A stretch of DNA of 64,000 bases from an uncultured Ruminococcus sp. (GTDB lineage: Bacteria > Bacillota > Clostridia > Oscillospirales > Ruminococcaceae): assembly GCA_900550695.1 (NCBI GenBank), contig URTF01000001.1, forward strand, positions 40,767-104,766, read 5' to 3'. Shown piece after piece: positions 33,356-42,589 of this stretch; position 1 is the stretch's first letter, and each line of letters begins with the position of its first letter. The translations under genes were made by a program, and so were the position numbers. Under the pieces are notes generated by a model. That model was not told where the DNA came from. It saw only the letters and a program-made list of their open reading frames with translations, and did no database searches.

Positions 33356-33850
33356 TTATACCATTTTGGTTTCTCTTGTTGCGGCTCTGACTTCCATTAT
33401 TCCCGTATCGGCGTGAAAAAATACCGTTCTGCCGTAGTTAAGACCCGTTTCCTCTGCGATTATTTTTATGCGGTATGCGGCAAGCATTTTTTTCACTGCC
33501 TCTACATTTCGTTCACCGATATTGAAAACGGCTGAACTGGACGAGAACATCTGCGCACCGCCTGCGATCTTGGCGGTGAGATTTTTCGTGGAAGCGCCTG
33601 CGAACGACATTTCCTGAATGAGTTCGGTTATGCCCGTATCGGCGTAGCGGCGGCGGTTTTCGGGTGTCGCCTTGCTCGTTGCGGCTGCGTCCTTACTGAG
33701 TGGGAGCATTATATGGGCAAGACCTGCGATCTTCTTCTCCGCATCATAAAGGCATATTCCGACGCACGAACCGAGCGCATAAGTAACGAGAACGTCGTCC
33801 CCTTTGCCGACTTTGAGATCGGCGATGCCAACTGTTATTGTTGTTCCCAT
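33356..33850 (-). CDS. cheD: Chemoreceptor glutamine deamidase CheD
   Basis: CheD deamidates glutamines on chemoreceptors and binds CheC to raise its phosphatase activity. The 164 residues show TYALGSCVGICLYD with the catalytic Cys29, and GLAHIMLP with the catalytic His46. KIAGGAQMF and the C-terminal GGKxGRTV-like NYGRTVFFHADTG are also present. Length is normal. It directly follows cheC (1-nt gap). The receptors and cheA/cheW are not in the window. Confidence 0.95.
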   Translation of the reverse strand: MGTTITVGIADLKVGKGDDVLVTYALGSCVGICLYDAEKKIAGLAHIMLPLSKDAAATSKATPENRRRYADTGITELIQEMSFAGASTKNLTAKIAGGAQMFSSSSAVFNIGERNVEAVKKMLAAYRIKIIAEETGLNYGRTVFFHADTGIMEVRAATRETKMV

Positions 33851-33851
33851 A

Positions 33852-34475
33852 TCAGATACCCACTCCCAGTTTATTGAACAGATATTCGAGCGAATTCATT
33901 TCGGGGACAAGGATCATATTGCTCTTGACTTCGTTGCCGCCGATTATAAAGCTGTCGTCTATGAGCAGTACCTTGTCGCCGACCTGTGCAAAGCTTACCG
34001 CAGGAACGCTCAATATTGCACCTGCCATATCGACGGTCATATTCGGGACGGAAATATCTATCGTCATGTTCGTAAGCGAAGCTATTGCATTGATATATGA
34101 AGCAGACATAATGTTTCCGATCTCGCTGATAAAGGAAACCTCCATTTCGTTCATATTGGTGATATCCTCGATCGGCATACCGAAAACCGCTTCGGTCATA
34201 CTGCTTGCGCAGGAGTGCTGGATAACATACAGCATCATTCCCGTGATATCGCCCGTGATATTTACGAGCATACCGATAGCGACATTCTCAGGGCCGCCGA
34301 GAAAATTCACCGCATCGTCAAAGTTGAGCAGTCTTACATCGGGGACGCTTATATCTATCGGAACGTTGAGCATTGTCGAAAGTGCGCTTGCGGCATTGCC
34401 CGAGCCTATATTTCCTATTTCCTTGAGAACGTCAAGGTGCATACCCTGAAGCTCTTCTATATTTGTGATAGCCAT
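33852..34475 (-). CDS. cheC: CheY-P phosphatase CheC
   Basis: CheC dephosphorylates CheY-P and takes part in adaptation. The 207-residue protein contains two complete phosphatase motifs, D/S-x3-E-x2-N: Asp15-Glu19-Asn22 and Ser114-Glu118-Asn121. Each is followed by the GS/SA helix that makes up the CheC repeat. It lies between the rod/hook genes and cheD, as in Bacillus. FliY in the same operon carries the same two motifs, giving two CheY-P phosphatases in one transcript. Confidence 0.95.
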   Translation of the reverse strand: MAITNIEELQGMHLDVLKEIGNIGSGNAASALSTMLNVPIDISVPDVRLLNFDDAVNFLGGPENVAIGMLVNITGDITGMMLYVIQHSCASSMTEAVFGMPIEDITNMNEMEVSFISEIGNIMSASYINAIASLTNMTIDISVPNMTVDMAGAILSVPAVSFAQVGDKVLLIDDSFIIGGNEVKSNMILVPEMNSLEYLFNKLGVGI

Positions 34476-34497
34476 TTAAAATTGTATTCCTTTCGCA

Positions 34498-35232
34498 TTA
34501 ATTTCGGAGGTTGTTGATGATATCCTCAAGCTGATTATGCGTCTTTACCATAGTTGTATTGAGCTGGAACGCTCTCTGATACTCGATGACCTTTGACATT
34601 TCGTTTGCGATATTCGTTGAAGAAGCTTCGAGGTAGCCGTTCTTCTTTACAACGTCCGTATTCGCAACGGCAGCGCCGCTCGACAGGTTCGCTTCAAAAT
34701 AGTTGTTTCCTATCTGGTCAAGACCGTAAGGGTTCTCAAAGGTATATGTGCCGATCATATTTGTCAATGTAACTGTGTCGATATCCGTTGTGCCGTCGAT
34801 GAACGGAACTGTGATGCGGTTTCCGTCATAGTCGAGGATAAAGCCGCCCTTTGAATCGACAAGAGTATAAGTGCCGTCATTGTTGTTGGAAAGGTAGAAA
34901 GCGCCGTCCTTGGTGTATTTTACCTCGCCCGTGATGCCCTCTTCAATGGCGAAAAATCCCTCGTTGAGTGCGGCGAAGTCAAGCTCTCTGCCCGTATCTC
35001 TTACCTGCGACTGTTCAAACATAAGGTCGGTCTTGTCCACTCTTACGCCGTGACCGAACTGGACTTCCTCATTGTCGGTATTTCTTTTTGTATATAAAAG
35101 GTCGGCGAAGGAGGGGCGTGAAGCCTTGAAGCCGTAGGTGTTTACGTTTGCGAGGTTGTTCGCTGTGATATCCATTCCGAGCTGATAGCTTATAACGCCC
35201 GAAGCGGCTGTATGATAACCGATTTTACTCAT
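34498..35232 (-). CDS. flgG: Flagellar rod/hook-basal body protein (FlgG/FlhP type)
   Basis: This 244-residue axial protein has the N-terminal motif GVISYQLGMDITANNLANVNTYGFKASR, split here by my notation into the ANNLANV core. Its centre holds FFAIEEGITGEVKYTKDGAF, and its C-terminus NIANEMSKVIEYQRAFQLNT. Such proteins form the rod through the envelope. With the next gene upstream it matches the flhO-flhP pair of Bacillus. Which of the two is proximal and which distal rod cannot be settled from sequence alone. Confidence 0.88.
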   Translation of the reverse strand: MSKIGYHTAASGVISYQLGMDITANNLANVNTYGFKASRPSFADLLYTKRNTDNEEVQFGHGVRVDKTDLMFEQSQVRDTGRELDFAALNEGFFAIEEGITGEVKYTKDGAFYLSNNNDGTYTLVDSKGGFILDYDGNRITVPFIDGTTDIDTVTLTNMIGTYTFENPYGLDQIGNNYFEANLSSGAAVANTDVVKKNGYLEASSTNIANEMSKVIEYQRAFQLNTTMVKTHNQLEDIINNLRN

Positions 35233-35290
35233 GATCTCTGTCCTTTCAGTGGTTTCGTGACAAAATTCTATGAATTACGTTCAGCAAAGT

Positions 35291-36043
35291 TTATATCTTG
35301 GAAAGATCGTTGGCTGCGATCTGGTTCACGCTGTTTATTATCTTCAGAGCCTGAGAGCAAGCGGTGAAAACATTCTGCGAGTCCATAGCCTTGATAAGCT
35401 CCTCGGCAACGTCAACATTGGAGCGCTCATAACTGCCCTGACGGACACGGTAATCCTCGCCTGCGGGGATATTGTTTACATCGAAATCGTCATAAGGACG
35501 GAACATATTGTCATCGATGCGCTCGATAGCGGTATCGGGCGGAAGATATGTAAGTCCGAGCTGAAAAGTTCGTCCGTCATCGGTGGTGATAAGTCCCGTC
35601 GGGGAGATATCGATATCCGCCGTGCCGAGCTGAATGGGGTTGCGGTTCTCGTCAAGGATACGTCCAGATGGACCTACGCAGAGATAACCCTCGGCATCGA
35701 GCGAGAACTGACCGTTCCTTGTAAGAAGCGTTTCGCCCGTCTTGCGGTTCTCGATATTATAGTAAATATTGCCGACAAGTGCGCAGTCAAGCCTTGAACC
35801 CGTGTCCTCGAACGAAGCCTGCTCGAGGTTTGTATAGGTCTCCTGCAAGGTTCTGTATCGGATAGTGCCCGTTGGGCTTGATTTTCCGTTTATGAGCACC
35901 ATCTGCTCGGCGAAAGTGGTCGGGATAGCTGTTTCATTTCTGTAGCCTGCCGTTTTGAGGTTAGCCATATTGTTCGTGACAACATTGAGGATACGTTCCT
36001 CGTTGATAATGCCGTTTGCGGCGGTATAGTAGCCTCTTAGCAT
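35291..36043 (-). CDS. flgF: Flagellar rod/hook-basal body protein (FlgF/FlhO type)
   Basis: This second axial protein of the pair has 250 residues. The N-terminus GYYTAANGIINEERILNVVT with NNMANLKTAGY is the flagellar rod signature; ENIYYNIENRKTGETLLTRNGQFSLD lies in the middle (core TRNGQFSLD). The C-terminal VDVAEELIKAMDSQNVF is typical of the D0 helix. It lies between fliA and the FlgG-type gene, separated by 17 and 58 nt. Confidence 0.87.
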   Translation of the reverse strand: MLRGYYTAANGIINEERILNVVTNNMANLKTAGYRNETAIPTTFAEQMVLINGKSSPTGTIRYRTLQETYTNLEQASFEDTGSRLDCALVGNIYYNIENRKTGETLLTRNGQFSLDAEGYLCVGPSGRILDENRNPIQLGTADIDISPTGLITTDDGRTFQLGLTYLPPDTAIERIDDNMFRPYDDFDVNNIPAGEDYRVRQGSYERSNVDVAEELIKAMDSQNVFTACSQALKIINSVNQIAANDLSKI

Positions 36044-36059
36044 AGATATCCGTCCTTTC

Positions 36060-36848
36060 TTATTCTTTTTCCATATATTCTGCCAATGAATGTTTCATTT
36101 TCACAACTGCCTTTGAATGTATCTGGCAGACCCTTGATTCGGAAACGTCAAGGACGGCTCCGATCTCGGAAAATTTGAGCTTTTCATAGTAATAAAGCGT
36201 TATAACGAGCCTTTCCTTGTCGGAAAGCTCGGAAATTGCCTTTGCAAGATAGTGAAGCTTTTCTTCGTGGTGAACGGAAGCTTCGGGCGACCACACGCCG
36301 TCGTCGGAAACCTCGTCCGACATATCGAAGCCCGTATTCGTGACAAGCTCCTCGAATGAGAGTGTCTGCGCCGATGCCGCCTTTGCCGAATAGCTTTCAA
36401 ACTTCGCAAGCGGAAGTCCGAGGCGTTCAGCCATTTCTTCATCGGTAGGTTCACGGTTGAGCTCGGAGTAAAGCTCGGAATAGGCTGTATCGTACTCCTT
36501 GGCGAACTTCCGCACGTTTCGGGGAACGATGTCCTGCCGTCTGATATAGTCGATGACTGCGCCCCTCACACGGATAGAGGCATAAGTCTCAAACTTAACG
36601 TTTTTGTCGAAACTGAAGCTGTCTATCGCAGACATTAGCGCAATAGTAGCTTCGTTTATGATATCCTCGCTGTCGGCGAATTTCGCATACATATTCCTTG
36701 TGGAAACAGCCGCATAGCGAACTATGTTCATATATGAAAGAACGGTCTGATTTCGGAGAGCCTTGTCGCCCGTTGTTTTATACCTGCGGAGAAGTTCGGA
36801 TTTTTCTTCCGAGGAAAGCTTTTCCGCTTCGTATTTATCGGACATCAA
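36060..36848 (-). CDS. fliA: Flagellar sigma factor FliA/SigD (sigma-28)
   Basis: FliA directs RNA polymerase to late flagellar promoters such as the one found before flgM. The 262-residue protein has sigma region 2 (DSEDIINEATIALMSAIDSF, FETYASIRVRGAVIDYIRRQD), region 3 and region 4 (ALxELSDKERLVITLYYYEKLKFSEIG in parts, then VSESRVCQIHSKAV). Gene order flhA-fliA differs from Bacillus, where flhF, flhG and several che genes lie between. Its antagonist FlgM is encoded in the late operon. Confidence 0.96.
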   Translation of the reverse strand: MMSDKYEAEKLSSEEKSELLRRYKTTGDKALRNQTVLSYMNIVRYAAVSTRNMYAKFADSEDIINEATIALMSAIDSFSFDKNVKFETYASIRVRGAVIDYIRRQDIVPRNVRKFAKEYDTAYSELYSELNREPTDEEMAERLGLPLAKFESYSAKAASAQTLSFEELVTNTGFDMSDEVSDDGVWSPEASVHHEEKLHYLAKAISELSDKERLVITLYYYEKLKFSEIGAVLDVSESRVCQIHSKAVVKMKHSLAEYMEKE

Positions 36849-36861
36849 TGCTCAACTCCTT

Positions 36862-38940
36862 TCACACGCCGGCTGTATCGGCAATTGCAACGTTGCCGAC
36901 TGCCTGTATCTGTACAGAATTGTCGATCTCGCTGTAAGAAAGAACTGTTATGTTCGGTATAAACTGGTCAACAAGCTTTTTGAAGTAGATTCTTACTATC
37001 GGCGAAGTGAGGACGATAGGCATCGGGATAATATCCTTTACCTTGTCGATCTGCTCGTTGAGCGAAGCTATGAGAAGCTGTATCGTCTGCGGATCCATTG
37101 CAAGATAAGAACCCTGATCGGATTTTTTTACCGAGGCGATGATCTTGTTCTCCGTTTCGGTATCGAGAGTAAGAACTCTTATCTGTCCGCCGTCTGCAAA
37201 GCGCCTTGTAATGGTACGTTTCAAAGCCTGACGGACATATTCTGTCGTGATATCAACATCTTTCATAGTGTGCTGATTATCGGCAATGGTTTCAAGTATA
37301 GTCTGGAGGTCACGTATCGGAACGCCCTCTTTAAGAAGCAGGCAAAGCACCTTTTGCAGATAAGCCGCCGAAACGATGCTCGGTACGATATCCTCAACAA
37401 CTGCAGGATTTGTCTGCTTTAATTTGTCGAGCATAGTCTTGACGTCCTGACGGGAAAGAAGCTCATAGGCGTGAGCCTTGATGACTTCGGAAAGATGCGT
37501 GATGATAACGGAGGTCGGGTCGATGAGCGTATAGCCTGCGACTTCGGCACGGAGCTTGTTCTGCTCGTTTATCCACTTTGCAGGGATATTGAAAGCAGGC
37601 TCTATCGTGTCGATACCGTCAACTTCGTGCGTAACTCCGCCGCTGTCGAGTGCAAGATAATGGTCTACAAGAACCTCCGCCTGAGCGACGATCTCACCCT
37701 TTATCTTTATGACATACTGATTGGGGTTGATGTGCTGGTTATCCCTCATTCGCACGGACGGGAAAACCATACCCATATCCATTGCGAACTGCTTTCGGAA
37801 TATAACGACACGTTCGATCAGCGTTCCGCCCGAAGCCTCGTCCGCAAGAGGAATAAGGCTGTAGCCGAACTCCATTTCGATAGGCTCAACTTCGAGTAGC
37901 TTATAAACGTTGTCGATGTCTTTATAATACTCCATTTCGGAGAGGGCTTCCTTGTTTTCGGCTATCTCGCTCTGCTCTGCGCCCTGTTCGAGAGCAAGCT
38001 GTGCGTTGTTTCGTCTTAATACATAGCCAAGTGCGAGCAGTCCCGAACCGAGAATGATGAGCTGTATCTTCGGGAATCCCGGAATGAGCATCAGCAGCAG
38101 CATTATTGCGCCCGATATCATCAGGACCATAGGCTGTGCCGCAAACTGGTTCTTTACATCGACCGCAAGGTTCTCCTTTGAAGCGGAACGGGTAACGATC
38201 ATACCCATTGCCGTCGAGATGAGGAGCGAAGGCACCTGCGAGCAAAGACCGTCACCGACGGTAGCCATACTGTATGTCGTGAGAACGTCCGAGAACGCCA
38301 TTCCGTTATACACAAGACCCATTACCGCACCGCCGAGGAGGTTTACGACTGCCGCAACGATAGAGAACGTTGCATCGCCCTTGATGAACTTTGAAGCACC
38401 GTCCATCGCGCCGAAGAAGTCGGATTCACGCTGTATCTTTTCACGGCGTATCTTCGCCTCGGTCTCATTTATTGTACCCGAGTTGAGGTCGGCATCGATA
38501 GCCATCTGCTTACCCGGCATAGCGTCGAGGGTAAATCTTGCCGTTACTTCGGCAACTCGCTCCGCACCCTTCGTTACAACGAGCATCTGAACGACCGTTA
38601 TAAGGACAAATACGATAAATCCGATAACGGGGTTGCCCTTCATAACGAACGAGCCGAACGCCGAAACGATATGTCCTGCGTTGCCTTGGTTCGCAAGGAT
38701 AAGTCTTGTCGAAGATATATTAAGACCAAGTCGGAAAATGGTCGTGATGAGCAGCAGCGAGGGGAATATAGCAAATTCGAGCGGCTCTTTTATGTACATT
38801 GTAATCAGCAGTATCGTAAGCGACAATGCGATATTTACAACGAAAAGCATATCCAGCAGCCATGTCGGCAACGGAATAATGATAAGGAAAACGGCAAGTA
38901 TCACAAATACCGTTACAATGTTATCGAGATACTTTTTCAC
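36862..38940 (-). CDS. flhA: Flagellar export gate protein FlhA
   Basis: FlhA is the nonameric export-gate protein that receives substrates and uses the proton gradient. The 692-residue sequence has about eight transmembrane helices in the first 320 residues, including LTILLITMYIKEPLEFAIFPSLLLITT-like segments and the conserved FRLGLNISSTRLIL. The cytoplasmic FHIPEP motif region FVKGDAMAG-type appears here as DGASKFIKGDATFSI. A large cytoplasmic domain ends before residue 692. It lies between flhB and fliA. Confidence 0.97.
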   Translation of the reverse strand: MKKYLDNIVTVFVILAVFLIIIPLPTWLLDMLFVVNIALSLTILLITMYIKEPLEFAIFPSLLLITTIFRLGLNISSTRLILANQGNAGHIVSAFGSFVMKGNPVIGFIVFVLITVVQMLVVTKGAERVAEVTARFTLDAMPGKQMAIDADLNSGTINETEAKIRREKIQRESDFFGAMDGASKFIKGDATFSIVAAVVNLLGGAVMGLVYNGMAFSDVLTTYSMATVGDGLCSQVPSLLISTAMGMIVTRSASKENLAVDVKNQFAAQPMVLMISGAIMLLLMLIPGFPKIQLIILGSGLLALGYVLRRNNAQLALEQGAEQSEIAENKEALSEMEYYKDIDNVYKLLEVEPIEMEFGYSLIPLADEASGGTLIERVVIFRKQFAMDMGMVFPSVRMRDNQHINPNQYVIKIKGEIVAQAEVLVDHYLALDSGGVTHEVDGIDTIEPAFNIPAKWINEQNKLRAEVAGYTLIDPTSVIITHLSEVIKAHAYELLSRQDVKTMLDKLKQTNPAVVEDIVPSIVSAAYLQKVLCLLLKEGVPIRDLQTILETIADNQHTMKDVDITTEYVRQALKRTITRRFADGGQIRVLTLDTETENKIIASVKKSDQGSYLAMDPQTIQLLIASLNEQIDKVKDIIPMPIVLTSPIVRIYFKKLVDQFIPNITVLSYSEIDNSVQIQAVGNVAIADTAGV

Positions 38941-39007
38941 AGTCCTGCAACACTCTGCCTTTCTGAAATATATGAATATCTGCTGTTATGCAGATAGGGT
39001 CTGCGTA

Positions 39008-40090
39008 TTATTCGGGCAGCTTGCCCTGTAGCTTATATACGAACGAGAGTACCTCGGCTACTGCACGGTAAAACTCAGGCGGTATCTCTCTTCCGACATC
39101 GACCGAATCGTAAAGACCCCGTGCGAGCGGTTTGTTTTCCACCATGGCGATATCGTGCTCTTCGGCGATGCCTACTATCTTCATCGCAAGGTTGTCTGCA
39201 CCCTTTGCAAGCACGACAGGCGCATTGTTTTTGTCCTTGTCATACTTTATCGCAACGGCGAAATGCGTAGGGTTTCTTATGATAACGTCCGAATCGGGAA
39301 CGGAATCCATCATTCGGCTCATTGCCATCTGGCGCTGTATCTGGCGGCGCTTGCCCTTGACCTGCGGATCGCCTTCGAGGTTTTTGTACTCCTCCTTGAC
39401 CTCCTGCTTGGTCATTCGCATATCCTTTTCAAACTTAAAATACTGGAAAAGGACATCGACCGCCGCAACGCCGACAAAGACGGCTGCGACCTTGATAACG
39501 ATAGAAAATATCGTATCGAGCATATACATCATCGAGCTTGCTATCTCCATATCGAAAAGCTTCGCAAACTCGGGTATTCTCTTTTTTACTTCGTCATAAA
39601 CTATGACGGCGAGGATAAGAAGCTTCAGGATCGACTTTGCAAGCTCAAAAAGCGAACTTACAGAGAACATTTTCTTTATTCCGCTTATCGGATTGAGCTT
39701 GTCGAACTTGAATTTTATCGACTCCTTTGAGAAAATGAACTTTGTCTGTGCGCCCGTTGCGATGACCGTAACGAGAACGCCTACTATAAGTGTCGGACCT
39801 GCGCATATCAGCAGGACCTTGCCTATTTCTATTGCCAGCTTGGAATAAAACGGCATTCCGTCAATGCGTATCCCGTCCATTCCGCTGCCTGCGAGATTGA
39901 ACCAGTAGTCAAACGAGCTTTCGCACACGGCGATCATCGTTTTCATAAGGACTTTCAGCAGAGCGAATATAATAAGAATGAAAGCGGCGGTAACAACGTC
40001 CTTGCTTTGCATAACGTTGCCCTTTTTACGCTCCTCACGCCGTTTATGTTCGGTCGCCTTTTCGGTTTTCTCGCCTGCGCTTTCAGCCAT
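39008..40090 (-). CDS. flhB: Flagellar export switch protein FlhB
   Basis: FlhB changes export specificity from rod/hook to filament proteins after autocleavage. The 360-residue protein has a basic N-terminus (EKTEKATEHKRREERKKG), four transmembrane helices and a cytoplasmic domain with the self-cleavage motif NPTH (273-276; cleavage between Asn and Pro). The motif is followed by FAVAIKYD. Everything needed for function is present. It lies between fliR and flhA; a 67-nt gap before flhA has no visible promoter. Confidence 0.97.
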   Translation of the reverse strand: MAESAGEKTEKATEHKRREERKKGNVMQSKDVVTAAFILIIFALLKVLMKTMIAVCESSFDYWFNLAGSGMDGIRIDGMPFYSKLAIEIGKVLLICAGPTLIVGVLVTVIATGAQTKFIFSKESIKFKFDKLNPISGIKKMFSVSSLFELAKSILKLLILAVIVYDEVKKRIPEFAKLFDMEIASSMMYMLDTIFSIVIKVAAVFVGVAAVDVLFQYFKFEKDMRMTKQEVKEEYKNLEGDPQVKGKRRQIQRQMAMSRMMDSVPDSDVIIRNPTHFAVAIKYDKDKNNAPVVLAKGADNLAMKIVGIAEEHDIAMVENKPLARGLYDSVDVGREIPPEFYRAVAEVLSFVYKLQGKLPE

Positions 40091-40109
40091 TTATTCTCCC
40101 CCCTCGGGA

Positions 40110-40892
40110 CTATGCAGGTATGAGGGGAAGAACGCCCTCAAGGGTCTCAAGCCAAGTATTCATAAACTTTTCGATAAGATCCGACAGCGGAACAGCCACA
40201 AGGAACAGTATCAGGAAGCCGAAGCCCACCTTTAACTGAATATTTATGACCATTATCTGTATCTGCGGAACAGATTTCATCAGAACGCCTACACAGAACT
40301 GAAGTATCGTCTGCGAAACTATCAGCGGCATCGCAATTTTCAGCACGAGCGTAAGCACAACGCTGAAATATCCGACTATCGAAATGCCAAGGTCGGGGTT
40401 TATGCCCTCAAACCCAAGCGGAATGATATCGAACGACTTTACGAAAAGCTCTATATATGTCAAATGAGCGTTTATCACGAAGAAATAGAGATACATCATA
40501 AAGCTGACGAACGAACCCATTATTGACATCTGGAGGTTCGTGCCGGGGTCAAAGACCTTAGCCATGCCAAGACCCGACTGCATATCCATTATTTCGCCGC
40601 TCATCTGGACGCTGTAGAAAAACATATCGGTAATAAAACCGAGCACCGCTCCCACGAAGCCCTCTTTCAGCAGCATCGCAAGGTAAACGCCTATCACCGT
40701 TCCCGTTTCGACGGGTTCGGGCTGCCGCACCATTATAACTATCATCGTTATAAGTATGCAGCAGACGACCTTTACTATCTGAGGAATGTTTCTTCGCGAA
40801 AGTATCGGATTAAAGGCAAAAATGCCGAGAACTCTTGAAAAGACCAAGAGATTTGTTTCAAAATTATCGAACAGGAGGCTGTAAAAATCCAT
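40110..40892 (-). CDS. fliR: Flagellar export gate protein FliR
   Basis: FliR is the single-copy member of the FliP5-Q4-R1 export gate. The 260-residue protein has six hydrophobic stretches (for example VVCCILITMIVIMV, EGFVGAVLGFITDMFFYSVQM-type) and ends with FLVAVPLSDLIEKFMNTW, close to the family pattern. It lies between fliQ and flhB with short gaps, the standard order. Confidence 0.95.
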   Translation of the reverse strand: MDFYSLLFDNFETNLLVFSRVLGIFAFNPILSRRNIPQIVKVVCCILITMIVIMVRQPEPVETGTVIGVYLAMLLKEGFVGAVLGFITDMFFYSVQMSGEIMDMQSGLGMAKVFDPGTNLQMSIMGSFVSFMMYLYFFVINAHLTYIELFVKSFDIIPLGFEGINPDLGISIVGYFSVVLTLVLKIAMPLIVSQTILQFCVGVLMKSVPQIQIMVINIQLKVGFGFLILFLVAVPLSDLIEKFMNTWLETLEGVLPLIPA

Positions 40893-40907
40893 TCTGCCCT
40901 CCCGTTT

Positions 40908-41189
40908 TTAAAGGACTGTCTGGCTGCTGACCTTTGCAATGATATCGAATATCTCATAGAAGAAATCATTCATCGCATTCATCATAAAAGGTGCCATAAG
41001 CAGCAGCATAACAGCTATAACAAGCAGCTTCGGCACGAATGAGAGCGTTTGCTCATGCACCTGCGTTGCCGCCTGGAGAATCGAGATCACCAGACCTACT
41101 GCCATACTCACAAGGAGGAGCGGACCGCCGAGCTTTATGCAAAGCAGCAGACATTCACGGAAGACCTGTAAAATTATATCCTGCGTCAT
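40908..41189 (-). CDS. fliQ: Flagellar export gate protein FliQ
   Basis: FliQ is a small gate subunit. The 93 residues have two transmembrane helices, LGGPLLLVSMAVGLVISILQAATQVHEQTLSFVPK (core GLVISILQAATQ, family-diagnostic) and LLVIAVMLLLMAPFMM. Length and order (fliP-fliQ-fliR) are standard. Confidence 0.96.
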   Translation of the reverse strand: MTQDIILQVFRECLLLCIKLGGPLLLVSMAVGLVISILQAATQVHEQTLSFVPKLLVIAVMLLLMAPFMMNAMNDFFYEIFDIIAKVSSQTVL

Positions 41190-41202
41190 ACCCTGCCTCC
41201 GA

Positions 41203-42177
41203 CTATGTTCCGAGCGGATTGAATCCGTTCACGAGCGATGCCGTGAGCAGCGACCAGCCGTCCACAAGCACGAAAAGCAGTATCTTGAACGGTATCGAGA
41301 TCGTTGTCGGCGGAAGCATCATCATACCCATTGACATCAGCAGCGTTGAAACAACGATATCGACTATCAGGAACGGTATGTAGATAAGGAAACCGATCTC
41401 AAAGCCGATCTTTATCTCGCTGAGGATAAATGCAGGCACGACTGTGGTAAAGCTGACTTTTTCGATGAACTCCTCTTCCGTTTCGGCATCTATCTCCGTA
41501 TCGGAAAGCTCGAGGAAGAAATTCATCGATTCGTTCGATGTGTTTTTGAGCATCCACGTTTTGAGCGGAACGGAGGCTTCTTTCGCAGCCTCGGTTATCG
41601 TATATTCGCCGTTCTTGTACGGCACATACGCCACCTCGTTCATCTCGGACAAAACGGGCTTCATAATAAACATCGTCAAAAACAACGCAAGACCTATCAT
41701 CACCTGATTCGGAGGAGTCTGCTGAACGCCCATCGCATTTCGCAGGAGCGAGAATGAGATGATTATTCTTGTAAAGCAGGTCAGCATCACAAGAATTGAC
41801 GGTGCGAGCGACAATATCGTTATCAGGAGAATGAGGTCAACTGTGCTGGAATTATTTATGTCAAGCAGATCAAGCAGGCTTTGCGCTTCATCGTCCGTTT
41901 TGGGCGTTTCGTAAGGAAGCTCATCGTCCTGCTGCTCCTGAACCTGCGTTTCGGGGTTCTGGAGCGTCTGGGTCTGCTGCGGAACGGAGGTCTCAACGTT
42001 CGGTATCGTGGTTTCGATCGATATTTCGGTCGCAGGCGCAGTGGTCGTGACCGTTATCCCGTCCTCTGCGTGTGCATTGAGCGGCGCAAATATGAGCATT
42101 GCCGCTATTGCAGCCGCCACTGCGATAAAGACCGTTATCGGCAGAGAAGCCTTGGCATCAGAAATCATTTTTCTCAT
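41203..42177 (-). CDS. fliP: Flagellar export gate protein FliP with long N-terminal leader
   Basis: FliP forms the core of the export gate in the membrane. The family core begins at about residue 105 with VDLILLITILSLAPSILVML and contains FTRIIISFSLLRNAMGVQQTPPNQV (core RNAMGVQQTPPNQ). Relatives run to 220-250 residues; this one has 324. The extra part is a signal peptide (about 1-37, ending in NAHA) and a 68-residue Thr/Gln/Glu/Pro-rich linker. The start at 42177 has AAGGA upstream and overlaps fliO by 20 nt, implying coupled translation. Confidence 0.95.
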   Translation of the reverse strand: MRKMISDAKASLPITVFIAVAAAIAAMLIFAPLNAHAEDGITVTTTAPATEISIETTIPNVETSVPQQTQTLQNPETQVQEQQDDELPYETPKTDDEAQSLLDLLDINNSSTVDLILLITILSLAPSILVMLTCFTRIIISFSLLRNAMGVQQTPPNQVMIGLALFLTMFIMKPVLSEMNEVAYVPYKNGEYTITEAAKEASVPLKTWMLKNTSNESMNFFLELSDTEIDAETEEEFIEKVSFTTVVPAFILSEIKIGFEIGFLIYIPFLIVDIVVSTLLMSMGMMMLPPTTISIPFKILLFVLVDGWSLLTASLVNGFNPLGT

Positions 42178-42565
42178 TGTTTTCCTTACCGTCCTCCCGA
42201 GCCGAGCCGTTTTCCGCTGTATTTTTCTTAAAGAAAGCTTTTTTCAAGCTATCCGAGAACGAAACGGAGGAATTTTCCTCTGTTTCCCTCTGCATATCGC
42301 TGATATCATCATCATCGATATCGCAGAGCTTTGTGATGCTGTTCGGAGCAACGCCCAGAAGCATACCCTTTTTGCCGACTTTGACAACAAGGAGCTGCTT
42401 ATCCTGCGCAACGCCGATACAGTCGATTATTTTTATTCCTCGCTCCAAGCCGTTCCAGCCGTTGCTGCGGAATTTTTTATTGAGCCATCTTGTTCCGTAA
42501 TAAACAAGAAAGATAAGTCCGATCACTCCGAGCAGGGAGCAGATCATCATCAAAACATTTGGCAC
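42158..42565 (-). CDS. fliO: Flagellar biosynthesis protein FliO
   Basis: FliO helps to assemble the FliP complex. The 135-residue protein has one N-terminal membrane helix (about 4-24, VLMMICSLLGVIGLIFLVYYG). A small beta domain follows, with IDCIGVAQDKQLLVVKVGKKGMLLGVAPNSI (core GKKGMLLGV), and then a charged tail rich in Glu, Asn and Lys. Its order directly before fliP is standard for Firmicutes (FliZ/FliO). Confidence 0.9.
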   Translation of the reverse strand: MPNVLMMICSLLGVIGLIFLVYYGTRWLNKKFRSNGWNGLERGIKIIDCIGVAQDKQLLVVKVGKKGMLLGVAPNSITKLCDIDDDDISDMQRETEENSSVSFSDSLKKAFFKKNTAENGSAREDGKENNEKNDF

Positions 42566-42589
42566 TGTTGCCGTCCTCTCTTAAAACGA

